A stretch of 64,000 bases of DNA, taken from contig NC_086373.1 in the NCBI RefSeq assembly GCF_036588685.1, forward strand, positions 52,769,164 to 52,833,163. Direction: 5' to 3'. Position 1 is the first letter of the stretch; each line of letters begins with the position of its first letter. Position numbers and translations under genes: made by a program. This document shows, one piece after another, positions 1 through 14,600 of this stretch. Under the pieces are notes generated by a model. The model saw only the letters and a list, made by a program, of their open reading frames with translations. It was not told where the DNA came from and did no database searches. Source of the stretch: Mytilus trossulus (taxonomy: Eukaryota; Mollusca; Bivalvia; Mytilida; Mytilidae).

Positions 1-1500
1 CATGTTATTGTCTCAAGTCACACTTACAACCAACCAACGGCTTGGGTTAAAATTGTACTTACTAGACAGTCTTTGATAATCTGTTACAGTTTTGTACAAG
101 ATTTACACGTAGTTCTTTGCTGTTTTAATAATAAAAACGGAACTATTATGATGTTATGGAAAATATCGAGTTTGCTCGATATTGACAGATCAAAAACTCA
201 AGCAGTCACACGGTAATGTTTTGGATGCTTGAACCGTTGACATATTTTGTAAGTTGAAAAATGAATATATTAAAAACAGTTTTAGGTGTTAACATTTACG
301 GTAGACTGGCATATTTTATGTAGAATGTATAAGCGGCTTAATTTTTTTTTTAAATATGGTTTTAAAAAAAAATCCGATAATTAAACATAACGATTTAATT
401 ACATCGAAATAACGACATATATATTAAGATAACGAAATAAATTATTTGTAGGTCCCCTATGGGCTTCCGTTTGTTCTTGAACAGGGCTCTAATTAAAAAA
501 GATAAGAGTTCAGATGATCAAGTTCTTTGAAGAAGGAGAAAGGGGCCAATGTCACTGCTATATCATCTCAGAAAAAATTTAAATCATAACCATCAGTATT
601 ACAAGACTATAAAGGTCAGGATGCATTCACATCTCTTCTGTTATGAATACGTTTAACAAATTCAGTATACAAAAAAAATCAAGTTCCTTATGTGGCATAA
701 TTGTATTCATATAGATTATTTCTCCTACATATCTTCATATATTGCTTTCTTTAGCTCAAATCGGAATCTCAGATAAGCATCTGGTACGTTAAAACCTCTC
801 CTCTCTGTTCCATGCCTCTGGTCGACATGTGTACTTCAGAATAATTGTTGTCTGTCAGATTTATAGCAGAACTTCCACATAACTTCTTGGTAAAAGTGCT
901 GTCTATCACCCTTTTCGATACTGCAAACAAAAAATCGAAAATGCAATTAAAGAGGGCTTGCAACCACATGTTCCCCGTACAAACGGGATCGGAACTCAGA
1001 GCTCTTTCCCGGAGTTTAAACATCAGATGCATCACAAAAAATAAACATGTTATGAAATATACTAGAAGACGAAATAAAGAAAAATATAAATCGAACATGT
1101 TGAATTATCATTTATGTCTACGAAACCACAAGATCCCATTTAATTAACCATGTTTTCAAATCATATCAAATGATTTCATTGGTCTTCGCTTGTTAGAAAA
1201 ATATACTGAATTTATTGTTAGCTAAATTATCAATGTTAGGTTATGCAGTTATTGCATATTCTTCAGAGCAGGATTTTTAATTAATGAATTGAAAAATGCG
1301 TACTAAACATTTGTCTGGTTTTTTTTTCAACATAGTCTATCTTACAAACATGTGAAAAAAAATAGTTTTAGATTACGAAATATCTCTCATTCTGTATACA
1401 AATAAATAAAATGTAGGATTGTTAAGGTATTTTGGTATATTTTAAAGCACCCCCCTTTTTGTAATGTACACCACCATATTTTTTTAGTTAGGATAAAGAA
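1..1500. other. Non-coding, presumed intron of gene A
   Basis: AT-rich sequence without a splice-supported exon. Open frames at 769-1098 and 845-1147 overlap on opposite strands and show no domain. A search by eye for the PSI2 and Sema exons of gene B found no counterpart. Confidence 0.5.
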
Positions 1501-1510
1501 CTAATATGCT

Positions 1511-1890
1511 ATAGTACTATAATGTAAGACTTCAGAGTTTCATATCATTCACACTCAACATGTTTATCGGATATTTTTTTACTATTAATGACTGAACCGT
1601 TAATTTTTATTGGATTTTTTTAACTATCAATGAACCGTTGAACCGTCAGTCAACATTGATAGTAAAAACAAATCCGATACAAAATGTTGAATGTAAATGA
1701 TATGAACCTCCGGTCTTATATTATAGGCCAATATATAAGACTTCTGAGGTTAATATCGTTTACATCTAACGGTTTTATCGGATTTTATTTTTACCATGAA
1801 CCGTTCAACATGAATAGTAAAAAAAAGCCGATATAAAATCGTTGAATATGAGTGATATATATGAACCTCCAAATTCTTTTATTATAGCAC
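1511..1890. repeat. Two adjacent imperfect palindromes
   Basis: Positions 1511-1725 and 1728-1890 each fold on themselves. Arms share motifs such as TTATCGGAT with ATCCGATA, and CATATCATTC with its complement. GAACCGTT or its complement recurs four or five times. This is probably two copies of a foldback repeat. Confidence 0.6.
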
Positions 1891-2000
1891 TACGGTAAAT
1901 AGAATAACTGAAATCCAGTTAATGTATTGAGTGTGGAATACTATTTTAAACCACTTTATGAGTGTGTATTATATAATGTTACAATGTAACAAACCTATCA

Positions 2001-2472
2001 AGGTTGCAGTCTTGTAAATGACTACTCCATAGGCTTACATGCTAAACAGCTGATCTTTGAAAATAAAAAAATAAAAAATGCTACATAGAAACAAAATTTC
2101 ATGTTCATATCATGTATGTACTAATGTGAAATTGTGATTTAATCGAGAAAAAAAAGAGAGTGTTGCCACGAAGAATAAAAAGTTAGGCAATCCTGAAGTC
2201 AAAACATTTTTTTTCTACTTTCTGTTTGCTATTTTTACTAGGCCGCACCACTTCCAGTAAACATGATATCCTTCCACTTTCCTGGATTGATATCCCCAAA
2301 AGATGCAAGATTTTTTTTAAAGTCTATATATATGTTTCAATTCAGCATAAACCTATAATCAAACAGAAATAAATGAGTTCAGAAAAAAAATCAGAAAAAA
2401 ATCCACTATTTTGTTTCCCTCTATGTTTTGACATGCACCGGAAATTGGAGTTATAATACAAGACTGGTACCT
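2001..2472 (+). repeat. Direct repeat, copy 1
   Basis: Starts AGGTTGCAGTCTTG and ends ACAAGACTGGTACCT. It is very similar to 3726-4168 in the same orientation, apart from a 30-40 base insertion here. It is non-coding with long A and T runs. Confidence 0.85.
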
Positions 2473-3725
2473 ATAACATTCATGAAATGTCTTAAAAAAA
2501 TAATTCATTTACTTAGTTTCATTAAGTAGCCATATTTGAACATAAAAAATGTCATAATTAGAACTGTTTGGCTATATTAATGAAAATAACCCCACTATTT
2601 AAGCAGTACCCCTTTCTGAAAACAGGCAAAATTTGGAAATCAGTCATGTCTTCTAAATGATCTGTAAATCTCATTCTAGTCTATCTTCATGAATGTCTTT
2701 CTATTATTTGGATACTGTGGAGCTAGAAAAGTATTCATATCTCTTATTTTTATTTTTTTTACTCCTGTTTAAATGAACCACATTCAATAGTTTACCCCTC
2801 CCCCTTTTTTCAATGAAATCTACCCAAGTGCGCCTCTTGTTTAAGTCAAAATTGAAAAACTACCCAAAACTTTTTCATATTGAAGAATTTGCTACAATAC
2901 AACTATCTTGACACAAGAAAGACCATACCTTTTTCTTGTTTGACTATTCTGGTCTTTATACATGCCTACTATATCATGGTTTTTAGACTGTACTTGATCC
3001 ACAAATGCATATAAAATTTGAAATAAAATTCAAGAAAAAACAAAATGAATACTCAAGTTAGTGTTTTTTGTTAGAATATTGATTACTTGTCACACTTATC
3101 ACAAAAATCCATGTCATGATAGATAGTTTTAGAAAAATTCTACTTTTTAAACAAATTTTTAACCTAAATATGGAAATTTCAATTATCCATGCAGTGCCGC
3201 AGACAGGAAAAGAAGTATAGACTCATGAAAAATGAACATTTTATGAAAATCTTTTCACCAAAAGTTCATTGTATACATATTCTACCTAAATGTCAACAAT
3301 TGAGCCATTAAAATAATAACCCTAAAGAAAAAACAGTACTTTTGTATGTACATTATAGCTGTCTCTTCAACTTTGCTCTTATTTTCAATAAAACTGTACA
3401 ACTAAATATTGCATCATAAGAAGAAGATTTCATTGAGAAAAAAATCTTTCTATAATCTTTTTAATTGAAAATCATGTTTGTAATACCATCAAAATCTCAA
3501 TTTGCCTCAAACTGTTGTGCTTTATATCTATTTATACTTGTGAATGGTGTCTAGTATAACAATGCATAATTATTACATAATTTCAGTTTTTTCAGTGTAA
3601 CTTGATACCCCATGATTTTTTTCTCTTAAAAAGTTCTTAAATCATGATGTTTTATCATTCTGGGCACACATAAGTCCACATGAGATACTTCCTTGCAGTG
3701 AACATATGAAAAAATTACCCTATGC

Positions 3726-4168
3726 AGGTTGCAGTCTTGTAATTGACTGCTCCATAGGCTTACATGCTAAACAGCTGATCTTTGAAAAAAAAAAAAATTC
3801 ATGTTCATATCATGTATGTACTAATGTGAAATTGTGATTTAATCGGAAAAAAGAGGATGTTGCCACTAAGAATAAAAAGTTACGCAATCCTGAAGTCAAA
3901 ACATTTTTTTTCTACTTTCTGTTTGCTATTTTTACTAGGCCGCACCACTTCCAGTAAACATGATATTATTCCACTTTCCTGGATTGATATCCCCAAAAGA
4001 TGCAAGATTTTTTTTAGAGTCTATATATATGTTTCAATTCAGCATCAACCTATAATCAAACAGAAAAAATTGAGTTCAGAAAAAAAATCAGAAAAAATGC
4101 ACTATTTTGTTTCCCTCCATGTTTTGACAGGCACCGGAAATTGTAGTTGTAATACAAGACTGGTACCT
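3726..4168 (+). repeat. Direct repeat, copy 2
   Basis: Second copy of the 2001-2472 unit, about 1.25 kb downstream. The open frame 3857-4213 across it is an artefact, since the first copy does not conserve it. The origin could be a local duplication or two ends of an LTR-like element; no TG...CA termini were seen. Confidence 0.85.
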
Positions 4169-4169
4169 C

Positions 4170-5494
4170 AAACACACCGTAAAAATAACATTATCTCCCC
4201 TGGACATGCTTAACAACAAGACACAAAAAGCTGCTACCTTTTTTTGCCCTATATCACATAAATATGAAAACTCATTACATAGATAGGGAATACTTGCGTG
4301 TGTACATGTTTGAATGTGTAGGTGGCATACTCAGAACGATCGTCTCTAGATTTTTTTTTTAATTCTTCCATCGGTTTCCGTGTTCACGTAGCAACACGTT
4401 TCGTTCCCTTCCAGCTATTACAGATTATGAATTAATACTAAACATGCATTTATCCCAAAGCAATAACTTTTAAACAACTCACCTATACCAATGGTGATCG
4501 TCTAGTTCCTAGCTGATTCCTGTAAATGTACCTTTCTTGACTACACATATCGTTGTAGCGTCTACCATTGGAGGTAGTGAAATTTCATGATTTGACAGGA
4601 GAGCGAAATAAACAAGGGTAGCAATTATATCGAACTGCATTCCGGACTGCATCGTAAAAATAGCGTTGCGAAAACGTAAACAAAAACAGCTGACTCATAA
4701 AATTACTACTGTAAACTATGGAAAACACGAGTTCCATTAATTTAATGATACGATCACTAAATCGTAACAATATATATAAGATATACACTTGAAGTATTAA
4801 GAAAATTTTGACGAAACATTCCATATATAAAGATAAGCGATAAACTCTGTTAATGATAGCTGTTTGTTCTGCTTCAGAACATTTACACATTTACGCTGAT
4901 TAAAATATTTGTTTGTGTTATTTTAGAAAGAAAAACAAAACATGATTTTAGTACAATCAGTCAAATATATGTGCATTCAAATGTAACTAAAAGCGATTAT
5001 ATGGGAATAAATTGACAGCACATCAGCATAAACAAAAATTCACAAATACAAGTTCTAACACAATACTCAAAAAGCTTATAAAAATGTCCGTAATCTCAGG
5101 TATTCCGGAAGGACGAGGTGTTCCTGCTCCAATCAGGTCACCCGTCATATTAATCTGTTTAAATACTTGTTCTCGTTCAATATATCATACCAATATAAAA
5201 ATGAATAACAAAATAGCAGATAAGCTGTCGAAAAAACAAAATTATTGGTGAAATAAGATTTCTTTTAATATTTTACATTTTTCTGTGATTTTTCTCAAAT
5301 GCCCCTTTTTTATTGATTAAGCATGTAAACTTATGGTTATAGTAAATACTTTGATTTCCTACACAAATTCAACTTGATGAAATTAAACCTTTATTTCTAA
5401 TAATTATTTGTCTATTTGAACTATGGTCTAACACTACAATGGATTTGGGAGACATTAAAGATGTGTTGTGTAATGTATTTCTTTTTTTTTAAAG
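4170..5494. other. Non-coding, presumed intron of gene A
   Basis: AT-rich sequence; frames at 4585-4890 (minus) and 5012-5251 have no splice or domain support. Confidence 0.45.
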
Positions 5495-5608
5495 ATGACA
5501 TCAGATCAATGCCCAAGAATATCAAGTACTAAAGTATTGATACAAGCTGGCGACACTAATATTCTTACTGAAAGTTTGAAGATCAATGTTGATAATTTAA
5601 ACAAATTT
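5495..5608 (+). CDS. Gene A exon A1: start of an IPT domain after PSI2
   Basis: This exon encodes 38 residues beginning MTSDQCPRIS, with phase 0 at both ends. It has a T-rich tract plus AAAG acceptor and a GTAAGT donor. It pairs with gene B exon 50643-50756, which has the same length and phase and about two thirds of the residues in common. The initial ATG is probably internal rather than a start codon, because the gene B counterpart follows upstream exons in frame. Confidence 0.85.
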
Positions 5609-8600
5609 GTAAGTACATAGTTTTGTGAGTGTGTGTGTTTTCAAATGTAAGCAACTGATTCAAAGTATACCAAGTTTGCTCTTCAAGGAAGCATTACATA
5701 TAAAGAAGAATTATATTATTGCAATTTTCATTAATCTTGAATATGCAATAAGATGCCATGATTAGAATTCTAGCACAGCAGGTAAGGGGTTAACTCTTTT
5801 TTGCTGAATCCCTTTTCTTTAAGTTTCCCTTTGTAAGACTTACATAATAGTCAACAACAATATTTAATTATTTCATTTTTATCATTTTATAAAAGTGACT
5901 CAGTCTACTAATTTCCATAGAGGCCGAATATCAGAAGTCTTATTTTGCTTCTTAACGTCAAAACGATTATGCATGTTTACACTCTAGATCAAGAAATAAC
6001 ATTGACAATCATTTAGTATATAAAGCGTAAAATTACTTTGAATGTCTTGTTCAGTCCCTTCATTGTAAGAATTTGTACATAAGGAAGTATCCATTTTATC
6101 CTCTGTGGATGACATGAATGTGAAGCACAAGTAAACAGTACGTTGTTAATTCTATTAGCATCCATACATGTATCTTAAAATTATTGTAAAAGCATACGTT
6201 TGACAATGTTTGATATGGTCTCAATCTCAGTTCCTAAAACTCAAATCGGTGTTTATTTAAAATGGTATGCATTAACTGTTCCTCAAATTTGATTTTTGTT
6301 ATTACATTGTTATAAGCCGTAAAACTTTTGACAGCATTTGATTCAGATTCATTTCAAGGGTTCTTGAAAAACAGGAAAATTAATTCATCAACATATATTT
6401 ATTCTGCAAACACAGTTAAAAATGTTACGAATACAATAACTCAGTTATATCAATGCGTAAAAACAATACACATATTACAATGCAATGAATATAACGTATA
6501 ATATTAGAGTCATTATAAAAAAAAAACATGACTTAGAGATCATTGTAAATGTCAGTGTTACATCTCGGTGCCACTCATCAAGGAACATTCATGCAAACTG
6601 ATAATGTAATAGTTGTTCATTTACAATTCGTTTTTGACCTGCAAACACATTATAAATTTTTTAGGGTAACGAAACGGATCACTTGCGTTGCATTGTTGGT
6701 GAGGAAGAGTACGCTGTTGTTGTAGACAACTCATATACATTTGTGTCTTGTCAAAAAGTAACGGTATGTATATATATATGTTCCGGACCATATGAGTATT
6801 TGGACCATACGCGTATGGTCGGGGTAATTAACAGGTACATAAATGCTTACCTCTTTATATAACCATTTTAGTTGTTACGTCATTAAAAAGACAATACCAA
6901 AGGTCATTTTTTCATAAAAATTAGTAATAACAAGAATAACAAAATAAAATAAGCAGTTTCACACAGAAAATTTCATCACTAGTCAAAATTATTGTAAACA
7001 CATTTTTTTCTCACTACCGATATGTTATAACGAGTGAATGGGAAAATGTCGACCTGGGAAGTTAACTTCCAAAAATATTCTAATGAGTTGTTTTGCTATA
7101 ACCGGACGTAAAAGTCGACAGGAGGGAGAGTCTATTAAATTGTTTACATTTGTACTTTTGGAACATAATATAATTAGCATTAGCTTTGCAATATTCATAT
7201 TTTTTTTATACTTATGCGTGTTTTGTTTAAAAAAAAACTGATTGACGTCACCGGCAAGCCGACACTAGTTTATTATTTAAAGTTGTCTGGTGATCTGATG
7301 TACTTCAGTTATTTTACGATATTGGAGCGATATTGGAGATCTAGACTGGGGGCTTTCGCCGTAGTAGACACATCGTAATGACCCAGGACTCAAGAAAAGC
7401 TACGGTACCGTGTTGACGTAATGTGACCCTACGCATGATGATGTGAGAAAACTAGCTTTGACTCCAATATTTAATGTTATCTGAATTGTAAATAATACAA
7501 TTTAATGTAGCAATCATTGTTATTTTATAAAGTTTTCTCACGCATATTATTGAAAATTATACCCATATGGTCCAAATACTCATATGGTCCGGCCCGTTTA
7601 TAACCAAACGAGTATATACTCATATGGTCCGACCATAATCGTACGGTCCAAATACTCATATGGTCCGGAACATATACATTTCTTGTGTTATCAATTGATA
7701 AAAATAAACAGACAACTTTCGAGTTCATCCGTCCCCTGCAAAAACTCGTCAATTATGCTCGCCTTTATGACGTCATTTACCAGATAGAGGGGGTCGGCTG
7801 TAACCCTGCACTATTAACGTTCATCACGCGTCTTAGTGATCGTCTTTATGCAGGATGAACTAGAAATAATGGTTGCTCTGTAGGTACTTACTGACAATTC
7901 CCTAATAACAGGAGTGTTGATTGTCAATTTTGAGAATTCAATTTGCCGAATAATTCGTACAATATAGAATTATAGTTTTCCAACCACTCGCTCAACATTG
8001 GACGACGCCCCTAAACGCACAAATGACGGTGATAAAGGCGCGTATAATTGACGAGTTTTTCCGGTGACGGATGAACTCGAAAGTGGTCTATTGAGTTTAC
8101 AGTCTCATTCTTTCTCTACATGCATCAGTCTAATGCAAATATTCCCTTATGAGTTCTATATCCCTGAGATATGTCAATACAAAACAACAATAGGATGATG
8201 AAACGCTATTGTTGCTATTGTGTAATAATGATCTTTGTTTGAAGCCGTCTAATTGTGTCATTAACAAAACAAAAGCTCCAGATATGATTTAGATCTTATG
8301 TTTAAGTGGTATTTTTTAATTTCGAAATAATTTGGATATTTGAGAAAAAACACTCACTAAAATATCAGTATTTTTTCGTTAAGACTTCAGCAAAATATTT
8401 TTGTCAACTTGACATGATGTGTTTTACTTGTCATCAGTCCTTTTTGGAGGAAAATGAAAATGCAAAGGTCGAAACCCATGGCAGGAAAGTGTTCAAAATA
8501 AAGAGATTAAAAACCGACAATTTGTTGAAATATACTATAAAAAAAACTTAATCCAATATGTGCTCGAATCCTGGTCAAATTATGGTAATATTGGTTGTTT

Positions 8601-11600
8601 CTGTTACTTTTTTGTTGATGAGTTCTGTCATTTGATTTCGCCATGATTAGGGACTTTTCTATTTGATTTTTCTGTGAGTTCAGTATTTTTGTGATTTTAC
8701 TTTTTATTATAAATAAAACGGAAACATATAATGCTAACTGGGAGTAAAAAAGAGAAGACCGTTCAAAACATTTATGTTAGACCATGTATTCCTGTTGACA
8801 AGTTTCAATACTACGTGAAAGTCCTGATAGCAGCTGTAAAAGCTAAGCTGTTTGTTTTCTTTAAGTTATTGACTTTTAGCAGATACATTCCAATATAGGA
8901 TGATTTCACAAGTAGGATGAGTGCAAAACCAGGATCTTTTCTTGGAATAGATTTAAACTTTTATGGTAGTCAATTAAATAAAGCAGGTTTTTTTGTAGTC
9001 TTTGTTTACTATAAATGTATTAACCATTGCCAATATGTCAACTGATTTAGGTATTAAATGAAAAACATGTATATTTTAGGCTCCTGCAGGGATAGCTATA
9101 AGAAAGTTGTATCTAAATTATAATGGTTCAAGAATAGATAATTATGTAGAACTAGAAGGTAAGGCTTTTACAGCGGCTAATACCTTTCCTGAAGGATGAC
9201 TTTTGTGATGTCAGTTTATTTTAGATTTATAAGTTTGACTGTTCCTTTGGTATCTTTCGTCCCTTTTTTTTTTTGTTAAGAAGATTTCCAAAAAATCATA
9301 GGTCATATTACATGTATCTGTCTCGAAACATCAACTGCAATGTAAACAAAATAGTGTTTACAGCCATATGACTTACGTATTCATACAATAATTGTTTATG
9401 GCACAGTCCATTACCCAATTAAATCAAGGAAATGTTGCCATTTTTCGGCATTCAATGTAATGTTCTTTTAATTATTCAAAATATTTATCAAAATAATATG
9501 TACGCATTGTTTTCTGTTAAAAAGACAAGACATATGATTATTTTAGTATATGCATGCATGGACTTCAGCAGCAGTTGTGGAATTTGCAAACATTACAATA
9601 ATGAGGGATATAAATGTGACTGGTGTGGTTCATGCAAAACTACAATTGGTGGTACACCAGAGACATGTAAACAAGACCAAATTGTTCAATGTCAATTATC
9701 AGTATCAGGGGTAATTTTTGTAATAATATTGATGAATAACCAGTTGTGTTGCTAGTTTGTTTACGATGTTATCAAAGTTTTTATAAAAGATTGAAAGATT
9801 GAAAGCGAATTTATTTCAGCTAACACTAAACACTAAAAACACAATGTTGAAATTTTAAAATGAATTTGGACGATATCAGTTGTTTGTACAATATTTATTT
9901 TTAAACGAATTTCCACTTTCCATTTCATTTTAATAATTTTGTTTGTTGTAAATTTTGAACCTCACAAAATGCATTAACATACTGTCAATGGGAAACACTT
10001 TCACACATTTTTTAGTTTTCTAGCTAATCCATATATCCAAAGCAAGCAAAAGTAAAAACACAAAACTACTGAACTCCAAGGAAAATTCAAAAAGGAAAGT
10101 CCAAAAATCAAAATCAAAATCAAAAGTAGTCCAACAACATCAAACGATTGGATAACAACTGTCATATTCCTGACTTGGTACAGGCATTTTCTAATGTAGA
10201 AAATGGTGGATTGAACCTGGTTTTATAGCTAGCTAAACCTCACATTTATATGACAGTTGCATCAAATTCCATTTCATTGCGTGAACAAAATAAACATACT
10301 CAAAGAGTAAAAATGTCAAAAATAGGGGCACAGCAGTCAACATTATGTAATCATCTAAATCACTATAAAAACAACAAATGTAACGAAGAGGCACAACAAG
10401 GCATACATCAAATTTAACATCCTCATTTTGCTTATCTTATACGATTTTATCTATCTATGTAAAGTTTACCAATAAAGGATGTAAGTTGTTCATTAATGGT
10501 GTAAAATTGCGCGTTTGAAATTCTCACAGGTAGATATAAAATAACTTTGTCGTTCAAAGTATGACGGCATACATAAATGCAGAATCACGTAATTTCTATG
10601 TAAAGTTTACCAATAAAGGATGTAAGTTGTTCATTAATGGTGTAAAATTGCGCGTTTGAAATTCTCACAGGTAGATATAAAATAACTTTGTCGTTCAAAG
10701 TATGACGGCATACATAAATGCAGAATCACGTAAAGTAAATATACAGACTTAACAGTAAAAGTAATAATAATAAATAAAATAATTGTGTGGTTCAAAGAAT
10801 GACCGGATACATAAGTACAAAGTCACGTCAAATGTATATCATTAAAAACAGACTTAACAGAAAAAAATGAATCTACTTGAAAATAAGTGTTGATTCCTAA
10901 TAGTAGATAGAATACATGGTAGATAGTTATTTCTGTGAAAGTACTTTTATTCGTAGGGTACCAATTTTCGTGGTTTTCGTGGATGACTTTATCTACGAAT
11001 TTAAGTGTTCAACGGAATAAAACAACCATTTTCCAAATCAACACACATGGAAAGATCCCTATCGGTAGGTTTTACTACTGATATGATCTAAGAATATATT
11101 GAATTATGCCAAATCTAAGAATAATTTTAATAGCAGTCACAGAATTACAATCGCATGCAGGAGTATGCCCATTTCATCTAAACCTGAACTGTACAACTTA
11201 AAGTCTTTTGCTCTTTCAATTCTCATAAAAAATCATTTTGATCATGTTGATCTATGAAAGTCAGATTTCCGGAATCTTTATGCTAGAATGATAAAGTCTT
11301 TATTTTACATCCTCATCGTTCTCGTATATATGGGAAATAATGCCATATGCTGGGCTTGATTTTGATAAGAATTTTTTGACAATTCAAGAAACGTTTATAG
11401 CATTTGTTTTTGTAACTGTTTTCTTTATGTGACATGTCTATGGCCTAATAAACACATTTGATGGTCTTTAATATGTATGGCGTAATAAACACCTTTGATC
11501 GTCTTTAACTTTTTGATATTTTTATAATGGGTTAATTAGTGTTATCACTACGATTTACACGGGTCAAGGTTTACTTTGCAATTTCCTTCCATCCAGACTT

Positions 11601-14600
11601 TTTTAACCTACGTCACTAAAGCCATTTTTTTTTTTAGAAAACTAAAATCCACGAATTAAAAAACCCACGAACATGTACATATTGCCCAAACCACGAAACT
11701 TGATACCCACGAATTAAAGTACCATGCATGTAAAATCAGAGTTGTCATTTCCCACATTTTGCAATTGACAGGTATATCCATCCACAGGGCCAGAATTCGG
11801 TGGAACACTTATCAACATTACTGGAAGTAATATTGGTAACAGAGGAGATAATATTACAGTTACCATAAACAAAGTGAATTGCACAAATGTAACAGTTATA
11901 GAGCCATCTACTGTGTTAGTATTTCAGAACCTTTTCATCGTCAGGTTATCGTACCTACAAAATAAAGCAAGATATAGTAATGCCAACTATGTTTTTATCT
12001 ATTCATTACTTTGACATCTGGTATCATTTACATACATTGGCAGTTTAAGCAACATTATTAATGATTCATCTCTCAAATCATTGAAATAATATGCAAAATG
12101 ATAAACAAATATACTACAACTGAGAACTGCCACACCATTTGGATGTTATGATAAAATTGTTTGCATAAGTTTCTTATTTTGTTTCAAGCGTCAGTGATGA
12201 GTCGTGTGAATACCAAACTAGCGCCTGGCGAAAATACAAAATTTCAATCCTAGTATCAATGATGAGTTTATTTTTATCATGTTTTGTTTAACCAACTATC
12301 ATAGAAGTTTGAATGTTTGTTTATATTTGTTCAAGTTCTAAATTTGAAGTTTAAATCGTCATTACAAGAACTATCCGTTCTAACATGTTGATATAAACCG
12401 GTCAACAATCTTAGAAATTCAAAGTGTCAAATATCGAGCGTCTGAATGAATACTAAATATTATGAGAACAGTGAACTGCATGGATTGGTTGTATGGTTAC
12501 CCATAATTATTCATATTCTCTTCATTTTGGCTTTGATGGATAATGGTCAAATTAGCAATCCGACCTTATTTTATACTTTTATATGGTCAGCAGATAAACA
12601 ATAAATATATGTATCTTAAAACAAAGGGTGATTCAAACAATCTAACTGAGTGGAACGTATCAATGAATCTCTTGTGTATGTAGACGTTGCCATTCCTGCA
12701 CACTTGAAAAAATGCAGAATTTTGTTTTTAATTGTTTGATACATGTTAACACCACAATTTAATTTTGTATCCGTGCAGACGATATATGTAATTTATAACG
12801 AGATATAAATAAAAAATCTAGGATAGCAATGTTGACGTTGTATATGCTTTCATCATCTTTTTTATTGATGCATTATTTCCATTTCTTCAGTATCAGCTGT
12901 ATAACATGTAATGGTTCTGCAAGCACCGAAGATGGGGTAGTAGTCACGGTAAATGGAGTCTATAGCCCATTAACAAGGCACATGTATACCTTTCAAGTAA
13001 GTTGCATATTTTTGCTACAAGAAAAGTTAAAGAGAACGTATCTTATCCCTTAACACTAAACATTTTTTAGATCAAATAATGTATGTATGTACCTTATCAT
13101 CCTGATTACAAATCATTATGAAAATACCTTTAAAATATTTTACATTCTATTTTGGCATAATGGTTAAGACCGATGAACAACATTTTAATACTGTTCTGTT
13201 GATATATTGTTATCATTACAGTAATGTATGCTATAATTCATATATTTGTTATTTTTTAAAGAGTAAAATTGAATTATCAACCTTCTCGCCGAACACAAGT
13301 ATTTTGTCAGGAGGAAGAACGATATCAATACAAGGAACACATATTGGGTTTTTAGGAAGTCGCTACAACATTTCATTTTGTAATGACATAAAGTGTATAG
13401 TTTGCAGGTGATTTGACATATTTATTATTACAAGTCCTTTTTGTCTGAATAATATTAACTTTTTAATCAATTTTTGAGTGATTTGAATTATCATTAATCG
13501 AACTGTGAATTAATATCTGATATCACAAATAAGTGTTAAATATTATGTTATTTTATTTTCAACATGAATAACAAGAAAATATCAAAATAAATTTTACACC
13601 CTCTTTCACGCTGCAAAATTGTATTCGCCTTTTTTCTGATGAGTTCAGTAGACTAATTGCTTGTTTCATCATATGCCTTTTAATGTGATAGTTTCACCAA
13701 TCCTGATTTTTTCATCTTGAACAGAATGTCCATTTTACAAAGAAAAACGTGTATTTAGTTTTTTTACGAAGTGCATACTAGTACATTTTGATTTGCAAAA
13801 AAATCTGCTTTTCGACTTTTATTAATGTGTCAGATGTATGCGTCCTTCTCCTCCATCAATGTTCTGCCAAAACAGAATATCATCATATTTCAATTACGTA
13901 TCTAGGTTCCTACAAGTCGAAGAAGACCATACGTTGACATGCAATATGGATAAATCAGACAGTGTCTATACATTTACATATCTGATTGTTACTATTGATG
14001 GCAAAACACATCTAACCCTCCACAAAGAATTCTTGGTTGTAGCCGATCCATTAGTTGACCTTCTATCTCTAGACAATGCAACTGTGTTTCAAAGGTAATT
14101 TCAAAAACAATATTCTATTCATAAATATTTAAAATAAAATTCTTTGTCAAATATGTTCTTCTATTCATTTTTATTGTAATCCTGTAATTCATGTTGTCAT
14201 TTAAATGTTTTATTTAACATTGCCATTAAGGCGGGAAGTTTGGCATGCCACACAATCAGGTTCCACCAACCATTTTTATCTTTTAAAAAATGTCCTGAAC
14301 CAAGTCATGAATACAGCTATTGTTATATTATAGCTCGTTTCTCTGTGTGTTTCATTTTAACGTTGTGTTTCTGTTGTGTCGTTTGTTTCCTCTTATGTTT
14401 GAGTGTGAATTCGCACTGCTATAAGACGTGTGACGGTATTTTTCTATCCCAAGTTTAAGTATTTAGTTTTGATGTTATATTTGTTATTCTCATCGCATTT
14501 TATCTATTGCCTAGTTCTTTTCTGTGTGTGTTACATTTTAATTTTCCGTCGTTGTTCTCTTCTTACATTTAAAGCGTTTCCCTTATTTTTTGTTTGTAAC

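Noticed and set aside
769..1147. Overlapping 100-109 residue frames on both strands
   Set aside because: Opposite-strand shadows of one AT-poor patch, with no domain, splice-site or repeat-copy support.
3857..4213. 118-residue frame
   Set aside because: It lies across a direct repeat whose other copy (2001-2472) does not keep the frame.
9432..9755. 107-residue open frame read as a single-exon gene
   Set aside because: Only 9547-9710 is coding; the rest is intron on either side, shown by splice sites and the gene B homologue.
13838..13905. Upstream extension of the exon A8 frame
   Set aside because: The conserved TATCTAG acceptor in both genes and phase agreement place the exon start at 13906.
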